Positions 47,153 to 56,321 of a stretch of DNA of 64,000 nucleotides are shown here, in pieces (position 1 is the stretch's first letter; every line of letters begins with the position of its first letter). Source of the stretch: Candidatus Poribacteria bacterium (GTDB lineage: Bacteria; Poribacteria; WGA-4E; WGA-3G); NCBI GenBank assembly GCA_022825825.1, contig JAJDWA010000058.1:123778-187777 (forward strand), in the 5' to 3' direction. Below the pieces are notes generated by a model. That model was not told the origin of the DNA and did not search any database. It worked only from the letters and a program-made list of their open reading frames with translations. A program made the translations under genes and the position numbers.

Positions 47153-47377
47153 ACTTGTCTGGTCCTTGAATTGAAAATTTAGATGAGGGGTGTGCATAAT
47201 TATTTGGTGCTTCGACACAAACGGGAACGGACTTCAGGGCATTACCATTTGTCCTTGGACCGCAACTGTCAGTTTACGCACTCACAAGCACAATCTGATA
47301 GATTTTGCTACTTCATCAGTTAGATGGCGTGGCGGCTATTGAAGTTCCAAATAATTGGTCTCGGAAGGAATAAATAT

Positions 47378-48208
47378 ATGTATCAGCTTTCAGATGAGAT
47401 TCTTTCGTTTTATAGACAAACACAAGAGTCGAAACGGCTTACAAATGATGTTAGAGGCCAGATAGAATTCGCGCGGACGCAAGAGATTATCATGCGCTAT
47501 TTACCCACGCCACCCGCAGTCATTTTGGACATCGGTGGCGGTTCTGGTCCCTACGCCTTTTGGTTAGCAAAGACAGGCTATGAAGTCCACCTTGTAGATC
47601 CTGTGGATCTACATATTGAACAAGCGAAGGAAGCATCAAATTTACAGCCAGAACACCCGATTGCCAGCATATCGCTTGGTGACGCACGGGAATTGCGTTT
47701 TTCGTCAGCGTCAGCAGATGCTGTTCTATTATTGGGACCACTCTATCATCTAATTGATAAAAATGAGCGGCTGCTTGCATTGAGAGAAGCGTCCCGTGTC
47801 TTACGAAACGGTGGGGTTATCGTTGCTGCCGGTATCTCGCGTTTCGCTTCTTTTCTTGATTTTTTCTGCAAGGACCGATTGGACAATTCGGTCTCCAGAG
47901 ACATTGTTAAAAACGATCTCGAAACAGGGTGCCATCGTAACCCAACTGATAATTTAGAATTTTTTACCGATGCGTATCTTCACCGCCCCGAAGAACTCGT
48001 TTCCGAAGTGGTTGAAGCAGGTTTTCAGCATCAGGCGACGCTTGCTATACAAGGACCGGCATGGCTTTTTAGGTCAGTTGAAAGTTATTGGGCAGACCCC
48101 GACCAACGCGCCGCTGTTTTAGATTTCATTCGGAAGGTTGAAGCAGAACCTTCAATACTCGGTATAAGCTCTCATATTCTTGCAATAGGAACAAAGTCAG
48201 ACAGATGA
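47378..48208 (+). CDS. Class I SAM-dependent methyltransferase
   Basis: 276 residues from the ATG at 47378, with GGAAGGA upstream; an upstream frame from 47324 is not supported. Motif I is VILDIGGGSGPYAFWLAKTG, with the acidic post-I residue in VHLVDPV and motif IV at ADAVLLLGPLYHL. This resembles Methyltransf_11-type small-molecule methyltransferases. Its stop (TGA) overlaps the next start as ATGA, so it is coupled to the DNA methyltransferase. The gap upstream (47153-47377) holds no gene. Confidence 0.83.
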   Translation: MYQLSDEILSFYRQTQESKRLTNDVRGQIEFARTQEIIMRYLPTPPAVILDIGGGSGPYAFWLAKTGYEVHLVDPVDLHIEQAKEASNLQPEHPIASISLGDARELRFSSASADAVLLLGPLYHLIDKNERLLALREASRVLRNGGVIVAAGISRFASFLDFFCKDRLDNSVSRDIVKNDLETGCHRNPTDNLEFFTDAYLHRPEELVSEVVEAGFQHQATLAIQGPAWLFRSVESYWADPDQRAAVLDFIRKVEAEPSILGISSHILAIGTKSDR

Positions 48209-49248
48209 ATTTTGACCAAATGCGAAACATAGAACTGAGAAAAGAACTTAAAAAACGTGGATTGAAAGGGTACTCATCGTTAAGAAAAGCCCAATTGATT
48301 GAGTATCTTTCAACAGGAATCCATCCGCTGAAAAAAACAGAAACATTTCCAGCGATTGCAGAAGGTGGAATTCACGTTCCTTCTTCTGAAAATGCAGAAT
48401 ATTCACCAACTCTTTTAGGAGTATCAACTGAAAAACTTCCTGTTAACCAAATCTTATCAGGTGACTGCTTAGAAATTCTTTCTTCTTTTCCAGATGGAGT
48501 CTTTGATTGTTGTATCACAGATCCACCGTTTAATATGTCCAAAACAAAAGGATTGGGTTGGGCATTTAGTTCTCATGTCACAATGCAGGAACAGTGGGAT
48601 ATTTTTTCTAAGGACGACTATTTTCAGTTCTCTGTGAATTGGATTAGAGAAGTACTGAGAGTGCTAAAGACAAACGGAAATCTATTTATTTTCGGATCAT
48701 TTCACTGTATTTTTACAATTGGTTTCATTCTTCAAAATATGTTTGACAGAAGGATTATCTCTCAAATTGTTTGGTATAAACCTAATGCGCAGCCTAATAT
48801 TACCTGTCGAATGTTTACCGAGTCTACTGAATTTATTATTTGGGCAGTCAACAATGAAAGCAAAAAAGCTAAAAACTGGACATTCAATTATGAAACAGTG
48901 AAGGCAATGAACGGTGGAAAGCAGATGCGAAACATGTGGGAAATTCCGCTTACCCCACGATCAGAAAAAAAGCACGGTAAACACCCTTCTCAAAAACCTA
49001 TAGCAGTAGTCAATCGTATTATGTTAGCCGGAACTAATGAAGGCGATCTCATTCTTGATCCATTTTCAGGGTCTGGAACTACAGCAGTCGTTGCCGAACA
49101 ACAAAATCGTAAATGGGTAATGATTGAGAAGGACGAAACATATAACCAAATTGCCCAAATGCGGATTGATGAGTTGTCTAATAGTTTATTTGAGGAAAAC
49201 GTAAGAAAACCACAAAATTTGATCAGTCATGGATCTTACGTTGGGTAA
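48205..49248 (+). CDS. SAP-domain DNA methyltransferase
   Basis: 347 residues. An N-terminal SAP DNA-binding motif (about 5-38: MRNIELRKELKKRGLKGYSS) precedes an amino DNA methyltransferase of beta order: TDPPFN near residue 108, then HPSQKP and motif I DPFSGSGTT near 285. No restriction partner is adjacent, so it may be an orphan methylase. It is coupled by ATGA to a class I SAM methyltransferase. The SAP fusion is uncommon and could target AT-rich DNA. Confidence 0.85.
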   Translation: MNFDQMRNIELRKELKKRGLKGYSSLRKAQLIEYLSTGIHPLKKTETFPAIAEGGIHVPSSENAEYSPTLLGVSTEKLPVNQILSGDCLEILSSFPDGVFDCCITDPPFNMSKTKGLGWAFSSHVTMQEQWDIFSKDDYFQFSVNWIREVLRVLKTNGNLFIFGSFHCIFTIGFILQNMFDRRIISQIVWYKPNAQPNITCRMFTESTEFIIWAVNNESKKAKNWTFNYETVKAMNGGKQMRNMWEIPLTPRSEKKHGKHPSQKPIAVVNRIMLAGTNEGDLILDPFSGSGTTAVVAEQQNRKWVMIEKDETYNQIAQMRIDELSNSLFEENVRKPQNLISHGSYVG

Positions 49249-49266
49249 CTCTAAGGAGAAAGTCAG

Positions 49267-50313
49267 ATGGAGAAATTAAAAGAGCTTCGCGTATCAAACG
49301 ATGCGATGAACGATCCCGAAGAATTACGCGTCCGGATGTCAGAAGCGGGGTATCTTTTCTTCAAGAAACTCCAAGACCCTGACAAACTCTTGGCATTACG
49401 GCGAGAGATGCTAACGACAATGCAGGAAAGCGGTTGGCTCGTTGCTGGGACTGATCCGATGGACGGCATTGCCGACATATCTACACAGTGTACCGAGGGC
49501 GACCCTGAATACACCGATGTATACCATGAAGTGTATAAGTTAGAGGCGTTCCACCGTTCCGGGCATTGGTCCGAAGTCGTTGATATGGTAGAGAAGATCA
49601 TCGGTAGAAAGGTGCTACCACATCCACAGAAGATAGCACGCCTTTGGTATCCGAAGTATACTGCTCACACCACACCGATACATCAAGACTTTGTTCACTT
49701 TCAAGGCAATTTTCAGACCTACACCTGTTGGGCTCCAGTAGGTGATTGTCCGATTGAGTTAGGCGGTTTAGCAGTTCTCCCCGGTTCACATAAAGTCAAT
49801 GAGGTCATGGAACATCATTTTTCGCTTGGTGCTGGTGGTCTGTGCGTTAGGACAGACGAGTTGTCAGGTGAATGGCACTCCACAAACTACGAGATAGGCG
49901 ACACACTCATTTTTCCAGCACTGACTATCCACAAGGCACTATCGAATTTGACCGAGGATCGGTTGCGCGTATCTCTTGACAACCGCTATCAGGCAGTTGA
50001 CGATCCAATAGCAGAACACATGCTCGAACCACACCTTAACATCTTCAACTCTCTCCAATGGGATGATGTTTATCGCAACTGGGAATCTGACGAGCTAAAA
50101 TACTACTGGAAAGATTACGATCTCACCGTTATACCAAGGGATTTTAGTTACGGAAACAAAGGGTTTGAGGAAGCGCTGGCGTTAGCAAGAGACGGTGATG
50201 ATCGCGCAGTGTATCAGTTAAGACGAATCATAAAACGAGATCCGACAACTGAGATGGCGATTCAGGCTACTGCGGTATTGCAAGATATTGGTATTGAACC
50301 TACAGTCAATTAA
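49267..50313 (+). CDS. Phytanoyl-CoA dioxygenase family protein (PhyH)
   Basis: 348 residues of an Fe(II)/2-oxoglutarate dioxygenase. The iron ligands are HQD (H139, D141) and the distal H222 in LTIHKAL; R232/R234 would bind 2-oxoglutarate. GGLAVLPGSHKVNE is the typical PhyH stretch. AAGGAG lies about 10 bases upstream. The substrate is unknown. Such enzymes are greatly expanded in Poribacteria and marine symbionts, which supports the taxonomic guess. Confidence 0.87.
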   Translation: MEKLKELRVSNDAMNDPEELRVRMSEAGYLFFKKLQDPDKLLALRREMLTTMQESGWLVAGTDPMDGIADISTQCTEGDPEYTDVYHEVYKLEAFHRSGHWSEVVDMVEKIIGRKVLPHPQKIARLWYPKYTAHTTPIHQDFVHFQGNFQTYTCWAPVGDCPIELGGLAVLPGSHKVNEVMEHHFSLGAGGLCVRTDELSGEWHSTNYEIGDTLIFPALTIHKALSNLTEDRLRVSLDNRYQAVDDPIAEHMLEPHLNIFNSLQWDDVYRNWESDELKYYWKDYDLTVIPRDFSYGNKGFEEALALARDGDDRAVYQLRRIIKRDPTTEMAIQATAVLQDIGIEPTVN

Positions 50314-50426
50314 TCAACTTAATTTCCATTTTAGGCAATTTCATGTTATAATACCAGATTAACTGGATTTATCTTGTTTTGTTGGCATTAGCCAGAATAC
50401 GCCAAATCAAGAAATCAACGGTATGA

Positions 50427-50515
50427 ACGCCTGTAGGCGTTCCCCGTGTATGAATGCCTTTGGTAGAATGGGCGTGTGGTATTCTGCATTGGTTAGGAAA
50501 CCCGCACCTACTGAT
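50427..50515. repeat. Dispersed palindromic repeats between convergent genes
   Basis: AACGCC-TGTA-GGCGTT (50427-50442) and related pieces ending GGTTAGGAAACCCGCACCTAC near 50500. They fill the PhyH-GNAT gap. No gene is seen here. Confidence 0.6.
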
Positions 50516-50525
50516 CGGACGGAGG

Positions 50526-51437
50526 TTATTCAGAGAAGATTTTTTCATACGCATAAGTCCTATCTACAACCCGATATCCAAAGTTACTGTAAAAGAGAAG
50601 TGCGCGATAATCATCCCAACTCGTGCTAATTTGTGCGTGCCGATATCCGACTTTGTGCATCTCTTGAAGCGAGTATTGGAGCAAGTATTTTCCTAAACCT
50701 TTCCCCTGAAATTTACCTTCAATATCGATCCAAAGAGTATGAAGCCAATTTTGCGCATCTGGATGGGATGAAAACTCAGCGCCAGACACAGAGCAACATT
50801 CGCCAACCAGTTCATTCTCTTGGTAAACTTGTACGGTGCAGTCAGGAAGTTGACCGCGTCCCTGTACCCAGTTAACAGAATGTTTTACCGGTATCGGTGA
50901 TGGCATTGGTGTAACTTCGTAGTTTTTCCAATCTAAAAAGACCCACCCCGGAAGACAGTTGTATCCGTTGGATCCAAGGAGTGCTTGAACATGATCAAGT
51001 GCATTTGATAAATTAGCATATTCAAGATGATAGAAACGGTATTCATAGCCTGATCGGAAAGCACAAATACGGTTTATGTCATACGCTTTCAGATATTCCT
51101 CCGCCTTTTCAAGCACGGCTTGACCAGCAGTCCGCGTGCCGCGTTCATAACCCATAAATCGTATTAAACCCGCATCTTCTCTGTTTGCTTTTGGTCCAAC
51201 CCTACAGAGCCCTACGTGAGTAAACGCTTTCACAACACCATCCACGATGGCTACAAATGCTGTCTCGGAATCATGACTGTCATCTTGTTTGTCGTCTTTA
51301 CCAGAGAAAATCCTGTTGACTGCATCAGCCATTTCCACCTCTTGGACAGGGTAGCAATGCGGAACCTCGGCAATAAGACGGTTATAAAATTGTGTAAGGG
51401 GCGTTACCATGTCAGGCGTATATTGTAAAATTTCCAT
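50526..51437 (-). CDS. Double-GNAT acetyltransferase-like protein, array unit 1
   Basis: 303 residues from the ATG at 51437, with AGGAGA upstream; the extra 15 codons to 51482 are not conserved. Two GNAT-like halves: an N-terminal half (MEILQYTPDMVTPLTQFYNR) with a possible degenerate acetyl-CoA site, and a C-terminal half with the intact QGKGLGKYLL pyrophosphate loop and HAQISTSWDDYRALLFYSN. It is the last gene of a five-gene tandem array. Substrate unknown. Confidence 0.8.
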   Translation of the reverse strand: MEILQYTPDMVTPLTQFYNRLIAEVPHCYPVQEVEMADAVNRIFSGKDDKQDDSHDSETAFVAIVDGVVKAFTHVGLCRVGPKANREDAGLIRFMGYERGTRTAGQAVLEKAEEYLKAYDINRICAFRSGYEYRFYHLEYANLSNALDHVQALLGSNGYNCLPGWVFLDWKNYEVTPMPSPIPVKHSVNWVQGRGQLPDCTVQVYQENELVGECCSVSGAEFSSHPDAQNWLHTLWIDIEGKFQGKGLGKYLLQYSLQEMHKVGYRHAQISTSWDDYRALLFYSNFGYRVVDRTYAYEKIFSE

Positions 51438-51478
51438 CTGTTCTCCTATCTCTTTTATAGACCTTACAATCGGTGTTC

Positions 51479-53341
51479 TCACAGCACTTTTTCATACTCA
51501 TAACTCCAATCCACAACCTTGTATCCGAGATTACTATAAAACAGAATTGCTCGATAATTGTCCAAGCTTGTGCTGATGGATGCATGACGGTATCCTACAT
51601 TTTGCATCTCTTGCAGCGAATACTGAAGTAAGAACTTCCCAAATCCTTTCCCTTGAAAATCGTCTTCAATACCAAGCCATTCTGTATAAACCCAGTCTTG
51701 CGCGTTTGGATGCCTTGAATAAATACCAGCCGAGACATTTTCACACATGCCAACATTTTCCTTTTCTTTGTGTACTTTTACGGTGCAGTTTGCACGTTCT
51801 CCGCGACCTTCTATCCAATCAACCTTAACTATTACTGATTCATCCGGTAGCATCGGTTCAACAGTATAGTTCTCCCAATTTAGAAATACCCAACCCTTAT
51901 TAGGTCTATAACCGTTATTTGCCAGTAATCCTTGTATGTGATCAAGATAATTAGATAGTCGGGCATATTCAAAACCATAGAAAGGATAACGAGACTCGTC
52001 ATTGGATGAAAATGCTTCTATAGATTTAACTTCAAAGGCATTCAAGTGTTCTTCTGCTTTTTCAAGCACTGCTTGCCCAGCTTGCCTCTCCCCGCGTTCG
52101 CAACCCAGAAACCTAATATAGCCTACCCTTTCCTCCTCGCTATCTTCATCATCCTCTTTATACCTTTTAAAGCCGACGTGAATAAAAGCTGCTACCGTAC
52201 CTTTTTTTATCGCTACAAACAAGATTTCTTCTTCAAGGTCTTCTTTGCCTTTTTCAGTTTCTCCATCTAACCCACCTAATACTGTAGCGAATTCATCCTC
52301 ACTGACAGGAAAACAGTTCGGTAAACGTTGAACTTGGTGATTATAAAAGAGGGTTAACGGTTTTAAGAGGTCAGGTGTGTAATTGACAATTTCACTGTTT
52401 CTATTCTCTGATTTTACGGGGCTAACTTCTGGTTTTTTATCAAGACTCTTTGAATACGCATAAGTCCAATCAACAACTTGATACCCACAATTGCTATATA
52501 AAAGAAATGCACGATTATTACCCCAGTCTGTACTGAGTGATGCATGGCGGTATCCAACTTTATGCATCTCTTGAAGTGAATACTGAAGCAAATATTTGCC
52601 CAACCCTTGCCCTTGATACTCATCTTCAACACCAAGCCAATCTGTATAGACCCAATCTTGTGCATTGGGATGTGAAGAGAACGTTCCCCCAGAAAGAGAG
52701 GAACAGACTCCAACTTCCTTTCCATCTTTGTGTGCAGTTACTTTACAGTTTGGGAGTTTTCCGCGTCCTTCATTCCACTCTATAGAGAGGGTTACGGGTA
52801 TATCAGGTGGGGTTGCGGTTACATTGAAGTTTTCCCAATCAAAGAATGCTTGTCCATGAACACGCCTGTAACCGTTATATCCAAGCAGTGATTCAACGTG
52901 ACCGAGTCTATCGGAAAGCTGTGCATAAGCGAAGTGATAGCAAGGATACCTATAGTGTCTTGAATAGGCATAAACCTTTGTTATCATCTTACTTTGCAAA
53001 TAGTCTTCAGCCTTGTCAAGAATTACCTGTCCAAGCTGCCGTTCCTTCACTAAGTAACCGAAAAAGAAGATATGTGCAGTTTTGTCATTATTATTTTCTC
53101 TACCTTGTGACAGTCCTAAGTGAATAAACGCTTTTACGCTCTCATCTTGCACCGCGACAAAAGCAGTCTCTGATTCAAAATCGTCTTCATCATAATATTT
53201 GGATTTGCCTATCACGCCACTTGTTGCAAACTCCAAATCTTCCTCTTTGACAGGATAACAGTGCGGGACCTCAGCAGTTAGACAGTTGTAAAACTGAGTT
53301 AGAGGTGTTATCATGTCATGCGAAAATTCTAAAATTTCCAT
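51479..53341 (-). CDS. Fused double copy of the GNAT array protein (units 2 and 3)
   Basis: 620 residues, twice the length of its neighbours. The first half (1-305) and second half (about 315-620) are each a full array unit: both have PLTQFYNCLTAEVPHCYP or its equivalent, then QGxGxGKxLLQYSLQEM. The repeat of a start-like MEIL segment in the middle has been replaced by a short linker with KSENRNSEIVNYTPDLLKP. It arose by fusion of two adjacent units. Each half keeps the CoA-binding loop, so the protein could have up to two active sites. Confidence 0.8.
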   Translation of the reverse strand: MEILEFSHDMITPLTQFYNCLTAEVPHCYPVKEEDLEFATSGVIGKSKYYDEDDFESETAFVAVQDESVKAFIHLGLSQGRENNNDKTAHIFFFGYLVKERQLGQVILDKAEDYLQSKMITKVYAYSRHYRYPCYHFAYAQLSDRLGHVESLLGYNGYRRVHGQAFFDWENFNVTATPPDIPVTLSIEWNEGRGKLPNCKVTAHKDGKEVGVCSSLSGGTFSSHPNAQDWVYTDWLGVEDEYQGQGLGKYLLQYSLQEMHKVGYRHASLSTDWGNNRAFLLYSNCGYQVVDWTYAYSKSLDKKPEVSPVKSENRNSEIVNYTPDLLKPLTLFYNHQVQRLPNCFPVSEDEFATVLGGLDGETEKGKEDLEEEILFVAIKKGTVAAFIHVGFKRYKEDDEDSEEERVGYIRFLGCERGERQAGQAVLEKAEEHLNAFEVKSIEAFSSNDESRYPFYGFEYARLSNYLDHIQGLLANNGYRPNKGWVFLNWENYTVEPMLPDESVIVKVDWIEGRGERANCTVKVHKEKENVGMCENVSAGIYSRHPNAQDWVYTEWLGIEDDFQGKGFGKFLLQYSLQEMQNVGYRHASISTSLDNYRAILFYSNLGYKVVDWSYEYEKVL

Positions 53342-53344
53342 CTA

Positions 53345-53389
53345 TTTTCTATTTCTTTTGTGGAACGTCCCACAGTAAAATTGTTCCAT
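53345..53389 (-). pseudogene. WD40 3'-end scar between GNAT genes
   Basis: On the minus strand, directly after the GNAT stop, it encodes DGTILLWDVPQK, the same as the C-terminus of the WD40 proteins at 56322 and 58272. The spacer to the next GNAT ATG is also similar to the WD40-GNAT spacer at 56306-56321. Confidence 0.8.
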
Positions 53390-54307
53390 CTAAACCGCAA
53401 CTTCAGAAAGGACTTTTTCATAGTCATAAGTCCAATCTACAGCACGATAACCGCAGTTGCTATATAAGAGGAGTGCGCGATGATTTCCCAAAACCGTGCT
53501 AATTGAAGCATGGCGGTATCCAATTTTTTGCATCTCCTGAAGTGAGTAAAAAAGTAAATATTTCCCTAAACCTTTTCCCTGAAAGTCATCCTCAATACCA
53601 AGCCATTCGGTATAGGTCCAGTCTTGTGCATCAGCATGGCTTGAAAAATCACCGCCAGAAACGGATTCACATTCCCCAACTTTTTCACTATCTCGGTGTG
53701 CCGTTACGTTGCAGTTTGGCAGTTTTCCACGCACTTCTTTCCACTCAACAGAAAGTGTTATCGGTATAGGTGGCGATATTGGTGCAACGTCATAGTTTTT
53801 CCAATCTAAAACGATCCAATGTTGTTGGGCGTTATATCCATTGAATCCCAGTAATGCTTGAACATGATCAAGGGCATTTGAAAGATTGGCATATTCAACT
53901 GAATAAAAACGATATTGAAACGATGAAAATGCGGTAATTCGAATTACATTGAACGTATTCAGAAATTCCTCAGCCTTTTCAAGCACAGTTTGTCCTGCAA
54001 ACCGTGCACCACGTTTATACCCAAAGAATCGTATGACACCTATGTTCTTTTTCTCACTGTTTTCATTTTCATCTTGAAAGTAACCTACGTGAATAAACGC
54101 CTGCACTACACCATTTTGCATTGCAACAAACGCTGTTTCTGACTTAAGATCATCATCGATTTTGTCTGCGTTTCCGGTAGCGACACTTAATGCATCAGCG
54201 AGTTCTTCTTCCTTTACAGGATAACAATGCGGTACGTCGGCAGTAAGACCATTGTAAAATTGTGTTACAGGTGTCAGTATATCGGGTGTATATTGGATAA
54301 TTTCCAT
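53390..54307 (-). CDS. Double-GNAT acetyltransferase-like protein, array unit 4
   Basis: 305 residues from the ATG at 54307; a GTG two codons upstream is possible. It has the same two-domain design as the rest of the array, with the loop FQGKGLGKYLLFYSLQEM and YRHASISTVLGNHRALLLYSN in the second domain. It ends LSEVAV, like the unit at 55388, and a WD40 scar follows. The 97-base gap upstream shows nothing. Confidence 0.8.
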   Translation of the reverse strand: MEIIQYTPDILTPVTQFYNGLTADVPHCYPVKEEELADALSVATGNADKIDDDLKSETAFVAMQNGVVQAFIHVGYFQDENENSEKKNIGVIRFFGYKRGARFAGQTVLEKAEEFLNTFNVIRITAFSSFQYRFYSVEYANLSNALDHVQALLGFNGYNAQQHWIVLDWKNYDVAPISPPIPITLSVEWKEVRGKLPNCNVTAHRDSEKVGECESVSGGDFSSHADAQDWTYTEWLGIEDDFQGKGLGKYLLFYSLQEMQKIGYRHASISTVLGNHRALLLYSNCGYRAVDWTYDYEKVLSEVAV

Positions 54308-54410
54308 CGCCACTACTCTATTTATCGTACTTCTATCACGAGTACTGTTTCATTGTTATTTCCACTCCAGAAGACAGAAATGAAGGATGGTTTAAAACTG
54401 TGCTAACTGT

Positions 54411-55340
54411 CTATTTCTGTTTTGACGATTCACCAACATCTTTGACATAATCATACGTCCAATCTACAACACGGTAACCGCAGTTGCTATAAAAAAGAAT
54501 TGGAAGGTATGAATAACTTTCTGTGCTAAGTGAGGCGTGTTGATATCCGACTTTGTACATCTCTTGAAGTGAATAAAAAAGTAAGTATTTCCCCAAACCT
54601 TTTTCCTGGAACCTATCTTCAACACTGAGCCATTCCGTATAAACCCAGTCTTGTGCATCAGCGTGGCTTGAAAACTCACCGCCGCAGACAGAATTACAGA
54701 TACCGACCTTTTCACCCTTTTGGTAGGCACGCACAATACAGTTTGGGCGTTGCCCACACCCTTCTTCCCAATTTACAGATAGTGTTACCGGCATGTTCGG
54801 AGGCATTGGTGTGACGGAGTAGTTTTTCCAATCTAAGAAGACTCGACAATAGCGGGAACTGTAACCGTTGTGTCCGAGAAGTGCATAAACATGATCAAGG
54901 GTCATAGAAAGCTTGGCACCTGAAAAGTGGTAAAAATCATAGCAATAGCGGCGAGCGTCCGAACAGAAAGCGATAATTTTGGGTAAGTTAAACGTTTTCA
55001 GATATCCCTCCGCTTTTTCAAGCACGGTTTGTCCCGCATGCCGTGCCCCGCGTTCGTAACCCAAAAACCGAATAACACCATCGTGCACTTCATCGTTTTT
55101 TCCATACGGACAATGACCAACATGAATAAACGCCAACACAGAACCGTTTTGCATTGCGACAAACGCAGTTTCGGATTCAAGATGATCATCACTATTGTCG
55201 ATTTGATCTGTCACACCGCGCATCGCATGAGCGAATTCTTCTTCCTTTACAGGATAACAGTGTGGAACGTCAGCGGTCAAGCGATTGTAAAATTGTGTTA
55301 CAGGTATCAGTATATCGGGTGTATATTGGATAATTTCCAT
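54411..55340 (-). CDS. Double-GNAT acetyltransferase-like protein, array unit 5
   Basis: 309 residues. The same design, but the first half contains the diverged RRYCYDFYHFSGAKLSM and the loop reads FQEKGLGKYLLFYSLQEM, with one glycine of the first QxxG replaced by E. It ends with a divergent tail DVGESSKQK. It is the most divergent copy and possibly has altered activity. Confidence 0.78.
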   Translation of the reverse strand: MEIIQYTPDILIPVTQFYNRLTADVPHCYPVKEEEFAHAMRGVTDQIDNSDDHLESETAFVAMQNGSVLAFIHVGHCPYGKNDEVHDGVIRFLGYERGARHAGQTVLEKAEGYLKTFNLPKIIAFCSDARRYCYDFYHFSGAKLSMTLDHVYALLGHNGYSSRYCRVFLDWKNYSVTPMPPNMPVTLSVNWEEGCGQRPNCIVRAYQKGEKVGICNSVCGGEFSSHADAQDWVYTEWLSVEDRFQEKGLGKYLLFYSLQEMYKVGYQHASLSTESYSYLPILFYSNCGYRVVDWTYDYVKDVGESSKQK

Positions 55341-55344
55341 TATA

Positions 55345-55387
55345 TTTGCTCTCTTTTACGGAACTTCCCACAGTAAAACTGTTCCAT
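55345..55387 (-). pseudogene. WD40 3'-end scar between GNAT genes
   Basis: Read on the minus strand, after the GNAT stop, it encodes DGTVLLWEVP and a stop, matching the last residues of the WD40 protein upstream. It is the second such scar in the array. Confidence 0.8.
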
Positions 55388-56305
55388 CTAAACCGCAACT
55401 TCAGAAAAGGCTTTTTCGTACTCGTAGGTCCAATCCACAACTCGATAACCGTAGTTACTATAAAAAAGAAATGCGCGGTAATTTTCCCAGTTTGTACTAA
55501 TTGCGGCATGTTTGTATCCGACTTTGTGCATCTCCTGCAGCGTGTACTGAAGTAAGTATTTTCCCAGGCCTTGTCCTTGAAAATCGTCTTCAATACCCAA
55601 CCAAACGGTGTGGAGCCAGTCTTGTGCATCGGGATGGTTTGAAAACTCTCCACAAGAGAGGGAATCACACTCACCAACCTTTTTATCATCAAGATGTGCT
55701 TCAAGGTGTATATTTGGTCGTTGACCTCGTCCATGTTGCCATTCTACATTTAGTGTTATGGGTATAGGTGCTTTCATTGGTGGAACTTCGTAGTTTTCCC
55801 AATCCAAAAACACCTCTCCATCAGACCTACGATAACCGTTATATCCTAAGAGTGCATGAACCTGATCAAGAGCAACCGATAAATAGGCATGTTCAAAATG
55901 AAAAAAACGATATCGGTTATTTTGTGAAAAAGCAAAGATTCGAGAGACATTATATGATTTCAGATATTCCTCTGCTTTTTCAAGCAAGGTTTGTCCAGCA
56001 TGCCGCTCACCGCGTTCATAACCCAAGAACCTGATAAAACCAACATCCTCCTCTTCATTTTCTGCTTTTAGACTTATACCGACGTGGACAAAAGCCTTTA
56101 CAGTATCACCAGTTATCGCCACGAAAACTTTTTCACCATAAAGTTCCCCCTTACTTCTATCGTATTTGCCAGTGACAACACTTTGCATCGCTTGTGCAAA
56201 TTCCTCCTCCTTGACAGGATAACAGTGCGGTACGTCGATAGTTAGGTGATTATAAAATTGGGTTAAAGAAGATAGCATGTCAGGCGTATATTGGAGAATT
56301 TCCAT
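55388..56305 (-). CDS. Double-GNAT acetyltransferase-like protein, array unit 6 (closest to WD40 genes)
   Basis: 305 residues, first GNAT gene after the WD40 pair in transcription order. The C-terminal domain has FQGQGLGKYLLQYTLQEMHK and AAISTNWENYRAFLFYSNYG. It starts 16 bases after the WD40 stop with AAGGATAG upstream of the ATG. Its ends match the structure of the scars, so a WD40 tail plus GNAT gene is the likely duplication unit. Confidence 0.82.
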   Translation of the reverse strand: MEILQYTPDMLSSLTQFYNHLTIDVPHCYPVKEEEFAQAMQSVVTGKYDRSKGELYGEKVFVAITGDTVKAFVHVGISLKAENEEEDVGFIRFLGYERGERHAGQTLLEKAEEYLKSYNVSRIFAFSQNNRYRFFHFEHAYLSVALDQVHALLGYNGYRRSDGEVFLDWENYEVPPMKAPIPITLNVEWQHGRGQRPNIHLEAHLDDKKVGECDSLSCGEFSNHPDAQDWLHTVWLGIEDDFQGQGLGKYLLQYTLQEMHKVGYKHAAISTNWENYRAFLFYSNYGYRVVDWTYEYEKAFSEVAV

Positions 56306-56321
56306 CTACTATTTCTATCCT

